A stretch of 64,000 nt of DNA from Vigna angularis (Eukaryota; Streptophyta; Magnoliopsida; Fabales; Fabaceae): the NCBI RefSeq assembly GCF_016808095.1, contig NC_068970.1, forward strand, positions 36,056,630 through 36,120,629. Direction: 5' to 3'. The first letter of the stretch is position 1; the number at the start of each line of letters is the position of its first letter. The translations under genes and the position numbers were made by a program. The notes beneath the pieces were generated by a model. It was not told the DNA's origin and ran no database searches. It saw only the letters and a list, made by a program, of their open reading frames with translations. Below, piece by piece: positions 23,501-35,582 of this stretch.

Positions 23501-25310
23501 CAAGTTTTTCCATCTTTGTCCCTGTTGTAAGAAAAAAGAATCATCAATCCAATGTGGAGGCCAAATCCCAAGATCCTCAAGAAGATGTTAAGATTGTAGA
23601 GGACTAATCAAAGGAAGAACTACTTCTTACAACATCATGTGTTACAACAAACAAGTTTACCAAAGATTAGATTATAAATAATGGTTGTACAAACCACATG
23701 ACTCATGATGAATAACTTTCAAGGAGTTCCACAAATCAAATATTTTTAAAGTAAAAATTGGGAATAGAGAACAACTTGTTGTGAAAGGTACCAGAACAAT
23801 TACAATTAAAACTCAAGTTAGGTATCAAACTAATTTTTGTTTGAGATTACTCAAAATTTGTTAGTGCTGATCAAATAATAGAGAAAAGTTATAAGGTCTC
23901 ATTTGAAAATAAACTTTGTGGGATCAAAGATGCTAAAAATCTAGAAGTATTTAAAGTTCATACGAGAGACAAAAATATTTGATCTGGGTTTGATGAATGA
24001 GGAATTGGCTACAAATGAAGAAAATATAAAAAAGAATGATCGAAAACAATGAATATCTCTTGAAGAAGTTTGATGTTCAAATGAAGAAAGTAGACGAAGA
24101 TATTCATTCTAACTTTCATCAAAGTTCTAATGTCACTATCATCAAATCTAGAATTGATAAAGATAACCATGATAGAAGAAGAAAGAGAAAAGCAAATGGG
24201 AGAAAATCAAGTACAAAGAAAAAGAATCAAATAGTTGAAGATTTCAAATTCAAATAAGCAATGTTAAGAAAGGAGTAATGTTGATAATATTTATTTAATA
24301 TTTTTTTATTTAAATTAGTCTTTAGGAAATATTCCACTTTTAAAAATATCTTTCAGTTATAGAAATTAGTTATTATTTAGATTTAGAAAATTGAGATTGA
24401 GAAATTGTAAATTGTAAATATGTTATATTTTGTCACATTTTGTTACATTTTGCTCTCTTTATATATAGTGCATCAATAAAATAAAATAAAATAACAAGTT
24501 CTCCATATAACATATCTCTTATATCTCACATATTTTCATAACCCTAAAAAAATTCACTAAAATATCATATATAAAAACTATTTAATTCACTATTTAATTC
24601 ATATACAAAAACTATTTAATACATCATTTGTAATCAAGGTTGTGATAAATGAAGTATTTTGTATTGGTTTTGGACAGGTTTGCCAGATGAATAAATTAGT
24701 GTGTGGACTTAAACAAGCTAGTAAACAATGGTATAAAAAAAATCCTTGATTTTTCTTTGTTTTTGAAAAAAGTAATTGTTATAATATTATTATTTTAAAA
24801 CATGTGGATGATATTATATTAGTTAAAAGTAACTTAGATGGAATTCAATACATAACTGAAAATCTTGATAAAACTTTTAAAATGAAGATGAAAAGAAAAC
24901 TAGCTACAAATAAAACTAGAATACATTTATCAAAGAAAATCATGTTACATCTTTTTAAAGATGAAAGAATGATGGAATGTGCACTAGCTACTACTCCCAT
25001 AAACCATAAGCTTTTGACTGGCTGGGAAACCTTCTTTTAGGAGACTTATAGAAAGACTCATTTACTTAACCACACCAAATTGGATATCATACATGTTATT
25101 TATAACTTGAGTTAATTTATCTTTGCTCTCACTACTTTACATCATCAAGCTGTCATGAAAGTCTTATGTTACTTGAAGCAAACTCCAAGAAAAGGGATTT
25201 TCCTTGTTGTTAGCAAAGAAATTCAACTTAAAGAGTATATTGATTCTAATTGGACAGGATGCACTTATATAAGAAAGTCTATCATGTGATACATTATATA
25301 TCTTGAAAAC
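23500..25310 (+). mobile_element. Decayed and rearranged Ty1/copia retrotransposon
   Basis: Plus-strand fragments in several frames: a protease/pre-integrase phrase (NNGCTNHMTHDE, near 23677), a reverse transcriptase phrase (NKLVCGLKQASKQWYKK, near 24690), the catalytic-site region with HVDDIILVKSNL (24804 onwards; the usual YVDD is HVDD) and an RNase H-like stretch (EYIDSNWTGCTYIRKS, near 25235). An LTR-like segment (about 24281-24550, beginning TGTTGATAAT after a purine-rich AAGAAAGGAG) lies between the pre-integrase and reverse transcriptase parts, so order is disturbed. Many stops and frameshifts: not functional. Confidence 0.7.
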
Positions 25311-25319
25311 TTCTTATTT

Positions 25320-26028
25320 CTTGGTGTTTTAAGAAGTAGTTGTTGGAAGTCTCATATCGACTAGAGATAACGCCAATTTACTATATATAAGTGGGTGCTA
25401 AACTTATCTTATGGATTGATTTTGTAGGGTTGAGTTAAGCTTAAAGTCCACATTTTAACGTGGTATTAGAACCATGTGTTAGAACCTATCTTAGAAAAAT
25501 TTGTTATTTGTTGGATCTATTATTTCATCTTCTGTCAGGCCGCTATTAGACTCATTATTGTCTAATTTCACTCTCGATCGGTATATGCTCAATGAGAGAG
25601 GGACATATTGAAAGTTTTACATGACTAAAAATAAAACCAATTTACAATATATAAGTGAAAAAAATCTCACTTTACGAACCAATTTTATGAAATTAAGTTA
25701 GACTTAAAGTTCACTCATTATTTATTTGTAATAATTTATTACTAAAGTAAATTAATATAAAAAATAATTTCTATATTATGTCTGACAAAAACATTATTTT
25801 TATACCATTTTCTATAAATCCGTTCAAAAAGAAAATAATAACCTTTAATACTAAGCTGTTTAACTTTCCGAAATTTGTTTTTTTGATAAATGTTAAAATC
25901 ACAAAGTGAGGATATATAGCGAATTCATAATCGAATCAACTTTTTTTGTTTTCTGTTTTTATCAAAGAATGAAGTTAAGTTTATGCATTGGTGTTCTTAG
26001 GTTTATCAAATCAACATTGTTTGCATTG
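25320..26028. other. Intergenic; retroelement-like repeat remnants
   Basis: Phrases such as GTTGGAAGTCTCATATCGACTA and a later partial copy (25610-25700) look like worn LTR sequence. No coding. Confidence 0.4.
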
Positions 26029-26037
26029 TTTTTGTAT

Positions 26038-27649
26038 GATTTAATGTCTCTGCAGATCCCTATTTTCGTCCAGAATTTCAAATAGATCCTTTTCTTTTTC
26101 GGCGTCTCAATTGAGTCCTTATTTTTGTAAAATTGAATCAAATAGGGAGTTTCCGTTAAATTGAGAAGATGGCGTTAATTAGGACGTTACGTGACATGTT
26201 GACTGTGTCTTTTTAAATGATGTGGCATTAAAAATGTATGTGAAATGTATTTTTTTAATTTTTTAATTAAAAAAATAAAATTTAAATGAGGACAAAATGG
26301 TCATCTTATTTCATAGAATACATGGAAAGGTAAAAAAACACTGTCAACACCAAACATTATTCCTGGAATAGTATCCTTCATCTTCTCCGGTAACCAAATT
26401 ATTTCTGGAATGGTATCCTTCATCTTCTCCGATAACCAAATCAAGCATCCATGGCAGAAAAAAAAAAGCAGCTTTTAGAATCATTCAACTAATAAAAAAG
26501 GAGTATAAAAGTTCTCTATTATCTTCAAGATTTGATGATCAACAAATATATATTTTAAATACTCACTGTCTACTGTCTAGGCATGAAAACCTTCCATCTC
26601 CAAAAACTTTTCCAGAATCTGAAACGAAGAACAACCAACTTCTCAAAAATTAAACTCTTATACCTACCACAACAAAAATTCAAAACCCCAACTTTTTACT
26701 TCTTTCGAAAGAAAAACATTTTATCAGACAAACAGAGCATGAATGCGATGAGGACGAGATGCCGTGTCCATAACAAAATTTTAGCACAACACAGAACCAG
26801 ATCCATAAATATTTCATCATCTGAAAACCCTTGAGAGAAGAAAAAAACTCATACCTTAAAGGAAGAAAACCTGAAAACCTAACAAAGGGGAAGGATAGGA
26901 TTGTCAACGTCGTCAGCGTGAGACGCCTTGCCTTTGCCTCGCCGTCGTGAACTCGACAGAGGAGATCATATGAGCTTGCGGCGGCGGGAAGAGAGATTAG
27001 AGATGAGCTTCGTTACTCTTGAGAGGGGAGGCAATTCGTTCCTGTGGTTGGGTTGTGTTTGCTGCAATGCCCGACCCGCGTAACATTGTTGTTTCATGCC
27101 TTCCACCTCCTTCGCCAGCGGCTACCACGTCTACGTCTTCCAGGGCACCACCGACCCCTGCCACACACTCCTGAAGACCTTCTACCTCAACCTCCTCGCC
27201 TCCAAGCACGCCTCCTTCATCCTGCTCTTCCGCAACAACATCTCATAACACTCGCTGACCTCGAGAACCAGCTTGCTGGAAGATCCTCCAAGGCGAACTT
27301 CAACTCCTCCGTCGGCTCCGCCTCCTTCAACTTTCTCTCACGAACCCTAATTTCATTCCTCAATTGCAGAAAGAGTCACTGCCTTTAATTTTCTTTTCCC
27401 AATTTACCCTTAATTTTTTAATTTAGAAATTATAAAATACACGTTAATCATATATAAACTGCCACATCATTTAAAATAATACATTGACTATGCCACGTAC
27501 TCCACACTTAAACGGCGTTTGTCCAATTTAACGGAAAGTCCCTATTTGATTCAATTTTACAAAAATAAGGACCCAATTGAGACGCCGAAAAAGAAAAGGA
27601 TCTATTTGAGATTCTGGACGAAAATAGGGATCTGCAGAGACATTAAACC
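26038..27649. mobile_element. Mutator-like element with long inverted ends and GC-rich cargo
   Basis: The two ends are inverted repeats over more than 100 bases, starting GATTTAATGTCTCTGCAGAT on the left and GGTTTAATGTCTCTGCAGAT on the complement of the right. A perfect 9-bp target duplication TTTTTGTAT flanks it (26029-26037 and 27650-27658). The interior changes sharply from AT-rich to GC-rich at 26900-27360, the signature of captured gene sequence. One plus-strand frame starting at 27096 reads SFASGYHVYVFQGTTDPC and continues through LLKTFYLNLLASKHASF, more protein-like than the longer ORF in another frame (27044-27388); a following piece reads LADLENQLAGRSSKANF. I do not recognise the source gene. 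No transposase. Confidence 0.9.
27096..27387 (+). pseudogene. Unidentified captured gene fragment in Mutator-like element
   Basis: GC-rich coding-like sequence. The frame from 27096 gives about 50 residues with balanced composition (VYVFQGTTDPCHTLLK) before a stop near 27246; the next 130 bases are coding-like in another frame (LENQLAGRSSKANFNSS). The frame change suggests an indel or two exons. No family recognised. Confidence 0.4.
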
Positions 27650-27829
27650 TTTTTGTATTTATAATTCTTATTTTTTAAAGATTTCTTAGCATGGTAGTTG
27701 TGGTTGATTTGACATGTTTGAAATCCATTGAGGAGGATTCTCTTACTTCGAGGTACTTTTTGTGAATACAAAAATAAGTTTTTAGCTTGTTTGATTTCTT
27801 ACATGTGAATAATGTTTCATTTTATTTTA

Positions 27830-28196
27830 GACTTAAATGTTTGCTTCGTCCTCATGTTAAGAGGTGAATTTCTATTTAGTACCCAGTTTTAAAAATGAAG
27901 ACATTAGGTCCCTATGTTATGAAATGTGTATGAATAAGGTTATGTCCGTTAAGTTGACAACAACGACCTTAGGTCCATGCTGATGTGGTCGTACTTTTTC
28001 TCTTCTCTCTTCTACTGTCCAGCTTTCTCTCTCTCTTGTTCAGCTTTTTCTTTGATGATTTGTTGAACTTGTTCTTTCTTTGTAGACTTTATTCATATAT
28101 TTTTCATAACATAAGGAGTCATTGTTTTCATTTTTAAAACCGAATACTAAACAGAAATTCACCTCTTAACATCGAGACAAAATAAGCATTTAAGCC
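27830..28196. mobile_element. Mutator-like MITE, 367 bp
   Basis: Inverted ends of about 110 bases begin GACTTAAATGTTTGCTTC (left) and GGCTTAAATGCTTATTTT (complement of right). A perfect 9-bp duplication TTTATTTTA lies at 27821-27829 and 28197-28205. The centre is pyrimidine-rich and non-coding. Confidence 0.9.
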
Positions 28197-28205
28197 TTTA
28201 TTTTA

Positions 28206-31200
28206 TAATGTTCATGTTTTATGCTAAGACGAGACTCAACTCAAGGACTTCTTCTTGGGTCTTTCTTCCTGCACCTCTATCCCTTTTTGCAGCCCCATAA
28301 AAGTTATAATTCTCAAGTTACCCCTTATTAAAATTATAATAAAAATCCACGTATTCTTTTATTTTTACATTGTCCGGATTTGATAGTTTTGGAAGATATT
28401 TTTGGATATGGCGAATGTTTATCGAAATATTCAGTCTGAAAGTTTGAAAAAATACATTTAAGATTGAGTGTTCAGAATATATTTTCAAATCTTAAAATAC
28501 ATTAGAACAGTCAATTGAAATATAAAATAATTTTTAAAACAGGTTAGTTTCAAATCTGAAAATATATTCTAGAACACCTATCTCAATTTTTTTTTTAATT
28601 TCAAATTGAGTGTTTCGAAATATATTTCCTAATTCGAAAATACATTCCCCACAAGACTGTATATCTAATTTTAGCATCCAAAACATCTCCTTAATAGGGC
28701 ATTTTCATCCCTCCCACCTTTTCATACGGGCTTTGTGTTCACTCGTCCACAAAAGAACTTATTGAACTCATTCTCTTCAGCACAAAAAAAAAACCTCTTC
28801 TCAACATATAGATATAAGGCATGTGATTGGGTTCAACCATGAATAAAAAACATGTAAACATTGTTGTAAGTACTTTGAAAATGTGAAAGTAATAGTTGAT
28901 GGAATAAAAATATTGTGGAGATGACTTTTAAAATAATATGGAGTAGAATGTGAACCTAATAGTTGAAAGAAGTATATTTTAAAGTTGTCCATTACTGTAT
29001 ATAGGTATTTATAGATCCATTTCACTAACATAACTATTTTAGAAATTGAATGTTTTAGATTTTTACCTCTTATATCTTAGATTTATTTTTTAGAATTTGC
29101 AGTATCTTTAATACTACTTTGGATGCTCACTTGTAATCCATGTTCAAGTTTTGATTTGTATTGATGTGAACACTTTCTCACCATATTTACTTTAAGATTC
29201 TCAAAAATAATATTATTTTTGAGTCCATATACTCTATAGTATACACAGTCTTTTAGACATAATTACTTTTTGTACTGAGTCCTAACAATTTGAACCCTAG
29301 AAAATGATCCCTATTATGATCTACTAACAATACCCTATCCAAGAGTCACAAAACTTTCAAATTTGGTTAGACACCTTACAAATAAAGAAGAAACGGCTTA
29401 TTGATTCATTACAAAGTTGGATTCCTTTATTAAATAAATTATCATACATTGCTAATCTATTATGCTCTCCATGTAAAAAGCTAAGTTGTGGATAAGGCTT
29501 TTATGATCCAGAATGTCTTTTCATCCCTTGTGATCTCATTTTGTATCCTCTTATATTTGCATTTGACAATGAACACTCCTCTCCTCCAATCTTATTTATT
29601 CATCCTCCTTGTCCATATGCAATGTACATCCTTAAATTTATTGTGACATTTTCTTTATCATTGTTAGAAACTAAAGTTTTTAAAATGGCACTTACAATCT
29701 AGTGAAATGTTACAAATTATTATTCATCGAACAAAATTTTCAAGTGATAATTTAAAAATCCTAGTCAAATATCACAATCCCATCAAGTTAGATCCTCATA
29801 ACACAAGAATATAAACCATTGATCTTATTGCATGGTGACACCACATGCACAGCACCAATCTCATAATGAAAACTTACGTTTCGTGGATAATTTGGCCATG
29901 AAAAGTTTCCTTCAAAACCTAGTATAGTTTCATGTCAAAGCAAACCAGAGGAATCTTAATAAGAAAGCCGTTGACAGAATCCATATTAGATTATTCAAGC
30001 ATTATCACATTTATAACACTAAATAATTTGTTAAAAATTTTATCAAACAAATCAATAATTACTAAATTATTGCAGATGACATTTCGAGACTCACATGTTC
30101 CCCATAGCATTTGTGGACACTAATATCCCCAAACATGCAGGGAATAACTCTTATTCTATAACTTACAATAACCCTAACTACCCTATCATACATGTCCAAT
30201 TAGGAACACCAAGCACGTGGCCACTAAATCTCGATCTTCTGTGATTCCACCCTTAATTAATTGTGTCAACTGACAAAACTTTGCTGAAAAATCATAGTTG
30301 GCTTCTGAGAAACTGTCATCAAAATGCCAAAATCTTCATCCATTTGCATAGTATTTCAGTATTTTAAAATCCATGTTCACATGATCCCATGAGTATAACA
30401 GCGCAATACATTAATATATAAATGAAATTTTTTGAAGCAATCCAGTTGTTATCACATGCCTTGTTTAATATAGTAATAATTCTCTGGTTGTAATCCATGG
30501 ATAAGGTTAGGGTTACTCTAATAAGGTTTGTTGTCATAACCCTTACGATGTTGACACCATCTATTACGTATGGGAGGTTTCAATGTATCTATATGAAAGT
30601 TCTAATCTCACTATTAACTTTGTACATCACTTTGAAAGCATGTCTTGTCATATTATCATACATCTCAAGTATTTTCTTTAAAATGTAAAATTCTATCAAG
30701 GTTTTGTCTTTAAAAAGTATTTCGAAGGAAAGGAGAATTTAAACGGTTTTTAATCTCAATTTCTAAACTATTTAAAATGGTAGAAACAAATAATATTAAA
30801 CAAAAGTTTTCGTTGTTATCAAGTTAGAATCTGGAAACAGATTGTTTTTTTTTTCTTCCGGTGAATTCTAAGTTTCTGACGGTAGAAACTTAATTTATAC
30901 CTTATTATTGAAGGTCAAATATAAGTGAGACAACTAGTTGCATCTTCCCTTTTCAGTAACTTAGTTTGTGCATGGATGCGATTTCAACGTTTGGTCAATT
31001 TACCATGGAAAATAAATTAACCAGAAAATTACTCGTGTTTCAACAGTTGACTGTGAACACACGTACATATCTGTAAAACAATATCTCAGTGTTTTCTTTT
31101 CATCAGAATTAACATTTGTCTTTTTCGCCAAGACAAGAAGAAATTAAATGGGGAAGAGATGACAAGGAAAGAGTGGCACGAAATATGGCAAATTAACAAT

Positions 31201-31299
31201 GCAGCAGGGAACAGCGCATTCTTCTCTGAAATGATCAAATTAATACTAGCCTCGCATGTGGTAGCTTACCAGTGAACATTTCACATGAAAATTATGTTT

Positions 31300-31335
<36 letters not shown>

Positions 31336-32652
31336 AAGCTTTAAAGAGGTGAGCCTTTATCAAAGTTTGTCAATACAAAAATTTTGATACCCTTTTTCAA
31401 CATAACGAGATTAGTAGAAAGTTTATCTCTAATAAATTTAGTATAATGAAGAGTTGATTTAAAATATTAGAAATATGATCATATTTATCTTGGTATTTAT
31501 GAATGAAGAGACAAATATGAAAGTTTGATCACAAGTGTACCTTTTATGATAGCATACAAATTTTTAAGTGCATGCATATTCACCTGAGCTGAATTTTGTC
31601 GAGTTGCTCTGCATGACAATGAACAGTTGTTTTATGACGTAGAGATATGGGAGGAAGCAAAATAATAGGTGGTGACATGACAAGCATAATATAATTTGGT
31701 TTATTTTGAGTGGCAAATTTTGACCACTTTCATTATCAAGTGCAAAGGGAAAAGGAAAAGTGTAGAAGGAGAGAGAGATGAGTTGAAAGTGAAGGTGAAA
31801 AGAGAGAAGTGGGTGACAGTGATCACACATGGAGTAGCAAGGACTACTACACTGATCCACTCTCGCTCCTTCCCTTGTCATCAACAACAAAATCGACAAT
31901 GTCCCATTCACGAGAATGACCATTTCCAACTCTCCTTGTTTTCTTCCCACCCTTTCCATCTCCTTGTCTTCTTTCTCTCTTGAAATCTGTGTTTGATTCC
32001 TTTCTTTTTTAATACCCACTTTCTCAAATTTCATTACCCTTCTATATGCTATGCTATACTCATCACGGATCAAACAAATCATCACATAAATAAATTTTAC
32101 AACCTCTATAGCCTCATACATCATAATTAAATTCTTATTAAAAGAAACTCTCACGTTTAATGTCTATGCCAACACATAGACACCAGAAAGACTCTCGTAC
32201 GTAGTACATGCAAAATGAAATTCTTTAGCAGTACAAAGGTTTGATTCAAAAGCAAGCAAAGTTATAATTGGATTAAAAAATTGGGGAAAATGTAAAGAGA
32301 ATCTCTCCCTTTAGTGGCCCCTCTGCCATTGCCTCTCAATCAGACACCAACAAGCACGGTCTCGCAGTTAATTGGAATTTTTTTCTCACCACCCTTTACT
32401 CAAAAGTTTCAAGAAAATTAGTCATTTTTATTAACTGAAAAAGAAAAGGTGACCAAGTCTTTATTCTTTTTATGTAAAATTTTCAAGCCCCACCTGAAAT
32501 ATTCTACTTGATATATCTTAATTTATATATCAATTTTTTACCAAAACACGGGTTTTAATGTAATAACTCATTAAGTATGGTAATCAATTGACACAGACAC
32601 CCTCGCGATGATTTCGTTTTCATCCGGAAAAGGGAAAACTACATTGCAATCT

Positions 32653-32660
<8 letters not shown>
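28206..32660. other. Long intergenic region
   Basis: No convincing gene. 28420-28660 repeats phrases like TTCAAATTTGAAAATACATTC and looks like a worn element. A (CT)n tract lies at 31302-31332. The longest ORF (31564-32154, minus, 196 codons) overlaps a plus-strand ORF, has no domain and is Lys/Arg-Glu-rich because of GA-rich DNA; I do not call it. Confidence 0.5.
31302..31332. repeat. (CT)n microsatellite
   Basis: About 15 uninterrupted CT units. Confidence 0.9.
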
Positions 32661-32693
<33 letters not shown>

Positions 32694-32702
32694 ACTTTCT
32701 CA
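32655..32702. repeat. (CT)n-rich tract just beyond the HD-Zip stop codon
   Basis: A TC-dinucleotide run of about 14 units plus a CTTTCTC tail, lying 20-70 bases beyond the stop codon and therefore probably in the 3' untranslated region of the HD-Zip gene. Confidence 0.8.
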
Positions 32703-32721
32703 CCCTCTCTTTGCTGCTTGA

Positions 32722-34390
32722 TCAATTGAAATGCTGCTGCTCCAACCAAGGCCAAAGACTAGATTGATCATCAATGCCACAGAACATGTTGCTTAAGCTC
32801 TCTTCTTTGACCATATGATCAATCTTTTGGCACTGAAGTTCTGGCCTTGAAGCGGTTTGGAAAAGCTGAGCAACTCCTGTTGGTCTAGTAGAAGATGGAA
32901 AGAGGTTTCTGCTGTTCTGCTGAGTGGATAGAGGACTGTCAATAGCTGGGGTTCTTGAGATATCCAACTTGATTTCTGAGCTGTTCTCACTTCTATTGCT
33001 GCTGGAGCCCTCAGTTTCTTTATTGAGGTTGATGGATTCGGTTGGTTCTCTGCTTTTCAGTGCCAATATCTGCGGCAGTGATTGGCAGCAGTGAAATTAG
33101 CAAATTCAAAATAGCACAAATGTTAACATGCACGAAAGGTTCAAGTATCAAACGTGTAATCAGTCTAAAACCAAGGTGTCAATGTCAAAAAGGAGCCAAA
33201 TGATTGTTTATTTCCAAACCAAGGAAACTATGCGTTGCATGACAAACATGTAATTGAGTGGAATCTGGTCTTCATGAAGTTACTGTGGATGATTGGAAAA
33301 AGCATCTTTGCAGAAAGCTATCATAAAAAGGTTCTGAAAGCCACGATATACAATTTTTCAAAAAGAAAAAGATCATGATTACCTAGCTTTATTGTAAAAA
33401 TAAAAACAATCGAACATAGCAGAACTTGGACATCCCTCCACTTCTTCTTCAATTTAGGATTAATTTCAATAATTTTCTCAGCAAGCACATAGCAGAAAGA
33501 AACAAAAATGAACTATAAAGAGGTAAAATACATATACCTTTTCCCATAAGTTAAAAGTTAATTTATACATCTCAACAGCAGAAAAAGTTAGCTAAAAAAA
33601 GTTTCTATAAAATGTTTAATCAATTTTATGTTCTTAAATAGTTTTATTATCTTTGCATGTAAGTATTTTGTCAAGAAAATTATCTGAATTTGACTGTAGA
33701 ATTTAAGAAAAACCGAACTTCCTTTCTAAGTTCTCTTCTTACATAACAAGGATCTTTAAAAAAATTGAAGCTAAAACATAACAAAAACTTTTGGAAGTTT
33801 TGAGAAAATTGCTAACCTCGGTCTGAAGTTTTTGGTTCTGAGCTTGAAGTGCATCATTATCTGCCTTGATAGCTTCATATTGTCTTTTGAGAAGATCGTA
33901 GTCCTTCTCCAACTGCTTGGTCTTCCACCTAGCTCTCCTGTTCTGGAACCATATAGCAATCTGTCTAGGCTGCAAGCCAAGAGCCCTTGCCAGCTGCATT
34001 TTCCTCTCTGGTTCAAGCTTGTTTCCCAACTCAAAGCTCTTCTCAAGTGTCTTAACCTGTTCCATGTTAAGCCTCCTTTTCTTCTCTCCTGCTTGTGATC
34101 CGTCATCAGATAAGTCCTCCTCGGCATTAGCTTCTTCTCCAAGTTCAATCCCCGAAAATGACATAGATCTCTTGCCTAGAAAGGATGCTCCTCCTGCATC
34201 AACATTTGAAACATGGTATTAATTCCATAACATATTATTGCACTAATAGGTGTACGTGTTTATGTCTAAAGTGAGTACCATGGTACTCTTGAGGTGCACA
34301 TGAAGTTATAATTGAGTTGAGTGAAGGTGGAGGTTGATGGTCTTCCTGGTGAGGTGTTTGTAGCATGAAATTTGCTGGGAAGAAAGCCAT
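32722..34390 (-). CDS. HB13: Homeodomain-leucine zipper class I transcription factor, ATHB13/23 type
   Basis: Three coding exons on the minus strand: 34390-34279, 34193-33817 and 33069-32722, all with GT-AG junctions and matching phases, giving 278 residues. The N-terminus is [17 protein letters not shown]. The homeodomain (about residues 75-134) contains [19 protein letters not shown] and recognition helix [16 protein letters not shown] leucine zipper follows with L/I at 132, 139, 146, 153, 160 and 167. The C-terminus has the Trp-rich motif of the clade, [12 protein letters not shown], preceded by SNMFC. Members bind CAATNATTG-type sites as dimers in the nucleus and act in growth and stress responses. 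The start ATG at 34390 is the first in-frame ATG after an upstream TGA. Length and motifs match complete orthologues, so the gene looks intact. Choosing ATHB13 over ATHB23, ATHB3 or ATHB20 is tentative. Confidence 0.95.
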
Positions 34391-34395
34391 ATCAT
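34306..34395 (-). CDS. Overlapping upstream ORF at the HD-Zip start codon
   Basis: An ATG at 34395, five bases before the HD-Zip ATG and in another frame, opens a 29-codon ORF that runs through the main start and beyond the first exon into intron 1 if unspliced (exon 1 ends at 34279, so all of this ORF is in exon 1). Both ATGs have G at -3; only the main ATG has G at +4. Whether it is translated is unknown; it may merely tune initiation. Confidence 0.35.
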   Translation of the reverse strand: MIWLSSQQISCYKHLTRKTINLHLHSTQL

Positions 34396-34583
34396 TGCTA
34401 GTCTGTGCCTGCCACTGATCTTCAATAGCTGAATGATATTCTGATCACCATGTGGGATGAGAAGAGAAGATCGCTGATGCTCAAAGGATAAACTGTGTCG
34501 TTGTGAAACAAACAACAGATAAAGAATATGGTCTAATACAGAACACCTTCTGCTAAATTAAATAGGATGGCTTATAAAGCATA

Positions 34584-34640
34584 TCAGCTTCTACGGAGAG
34601 AACTACTGTGAACAAGACTAAGGTCTCTAATGCGCCACAT
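34584..34640 (-). CDS. Candidate 18-codon upstream ORF in HD-Zip leader
   Basis: It begins MWRIRDLSLVHSSSLRRS and stops before the main start. It would be in the mRNA only if transcription starts upstream of 34640, as the TATA box at 34689-34696 would give. A second, nine-codon one lies at 34553-34582. Confidence 0.25.
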   Translation of the reverse strand: MWRIRDLSLVHSSSLRRS

Positions 34641-34688
34641 CTTCCGCCAATAAATTGAAGAAGATGGACAAATTGCTGTGAAGGGTGG

Positions 34689-34696
34689 CTTATATA
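34689..34696 (-). promoter_or_regulatory. TATA box candidate for the HD-Zip gene
   Basis: Minus strand TATATAAG about 300 bases upstream of the ATG, predicting transcription start near 34660. A near-duplicate block about 118 bases closer to the gene carries TTTATAAG at 34571-34578, and another TATATATT occurs near 34850 next to a CT-rich stretch (34735-34820). Which one is used cannot be decided from sequence. Confidence 0.45.
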
Positions 34697-35521
34697 CCTT
34701 ATCAGTTTAAGGGGGAGCTCTTGTTTTCTTATGTGATAATTTCAAAAGGAAAAGGAAGTTGGAAGGAAAAGGTGATAGAAGAAAGAAGAGAGGAAGAGAG
34801 GGACAGGGGGTGAGATATGTTTGAATCTATAGTTCCATACACCGTCCTCAATATATATCACTGGGTTCTTTTATTATATTTATTGAATTTAAGTTGCTGC
34901 AGTTAAATAAAAATAAAAAGTTCAATGGGTTTATTTTTCATGTACATGAAAGGAAAAAACAATTAGTCAGGCTTTTTAAACTTTTATCTATATTAGATGT
35001 CAAAATGACGTTTAGCGTTTGGAAAAAGAATAAAGAAAGAAGGATTATTTTTGGAAAGGAGAAAAAGAAAGCTAACTTCTCTGCGTCAACCTGTCTAATA
35101 TTCCATTGGAGTGTGTGCATGTTAAGATCATTGCTTGCAATTATTTTCCTAATGATAAATTAGCTTCTCACTTAGGAGACAGGCAGTGGGTTTTTTCTTT
35201 ACAAAGAAAGCTTGTCTTTAAATATAGTTATAGGAAGTGGAACGGTAGCTACGCTATAGAGGCTATGTCCATGATTCCTTTGCTGAAGCTAGGCAATGAA
35301 GATTCACATATTATACGTTTGTTTAATTTGAGGTGGGTGAATTTATAGCTTAAAAAAAGATCAGTCCCTAATGATCTTCTATCAGTATAAATAATGTGAA
35401 GTAGTTGCTAATTGTAATGTGAAAGTTTCTTAGATTTTAGTTCTCAGAAGAATATAATTTTGCATAAGTTAATTTGTGTTATTTTGGTCTAACTGTAATG
35501 TATTTGTTGGAGGGTAATTAA

Positions 35522-35582
35522 GAAGAGAAAGAGAAAGAGAAAGAGAAAGAGAAAGAGAAAGAGAAAGAGAAAGAGAAAGAGA
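35522..35582. repeat. (GAGAAA)n microsatellite
   Basis: About ten uninterrupted copies of a 6-bp GAGAAA-type unit, purine-only on the plus strand. Confidence 0.9.

Noticed and set aside
27044..27388. 114-codon Arg/Leu/Pro-rich ORF as a gene
   Set aside because: Composition is that of the wrong frame in GC-rich captured sequence; a neighbouring frame is more protein-like.
31564..32154. 196-codon minus-strand ORF
   Set aside because: Composition follows GA/CT-rich DNA, no domain recognised, overlaps a plus-strand ORF and shows no exon signals that would extend it.
34306..34515. 69-codon upstream ORF before the HD-Zip gene
   Set aside because: There is no ATG at 34515; the first real ATG in this frame is at 34395, so only a 29-codon ORF is supported.
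34894..35348. Overlapping plus-strand ORFs upstream of the HD-Zip gene
   Set aside because: No retroelement or host domain could be recognised; probably chance.
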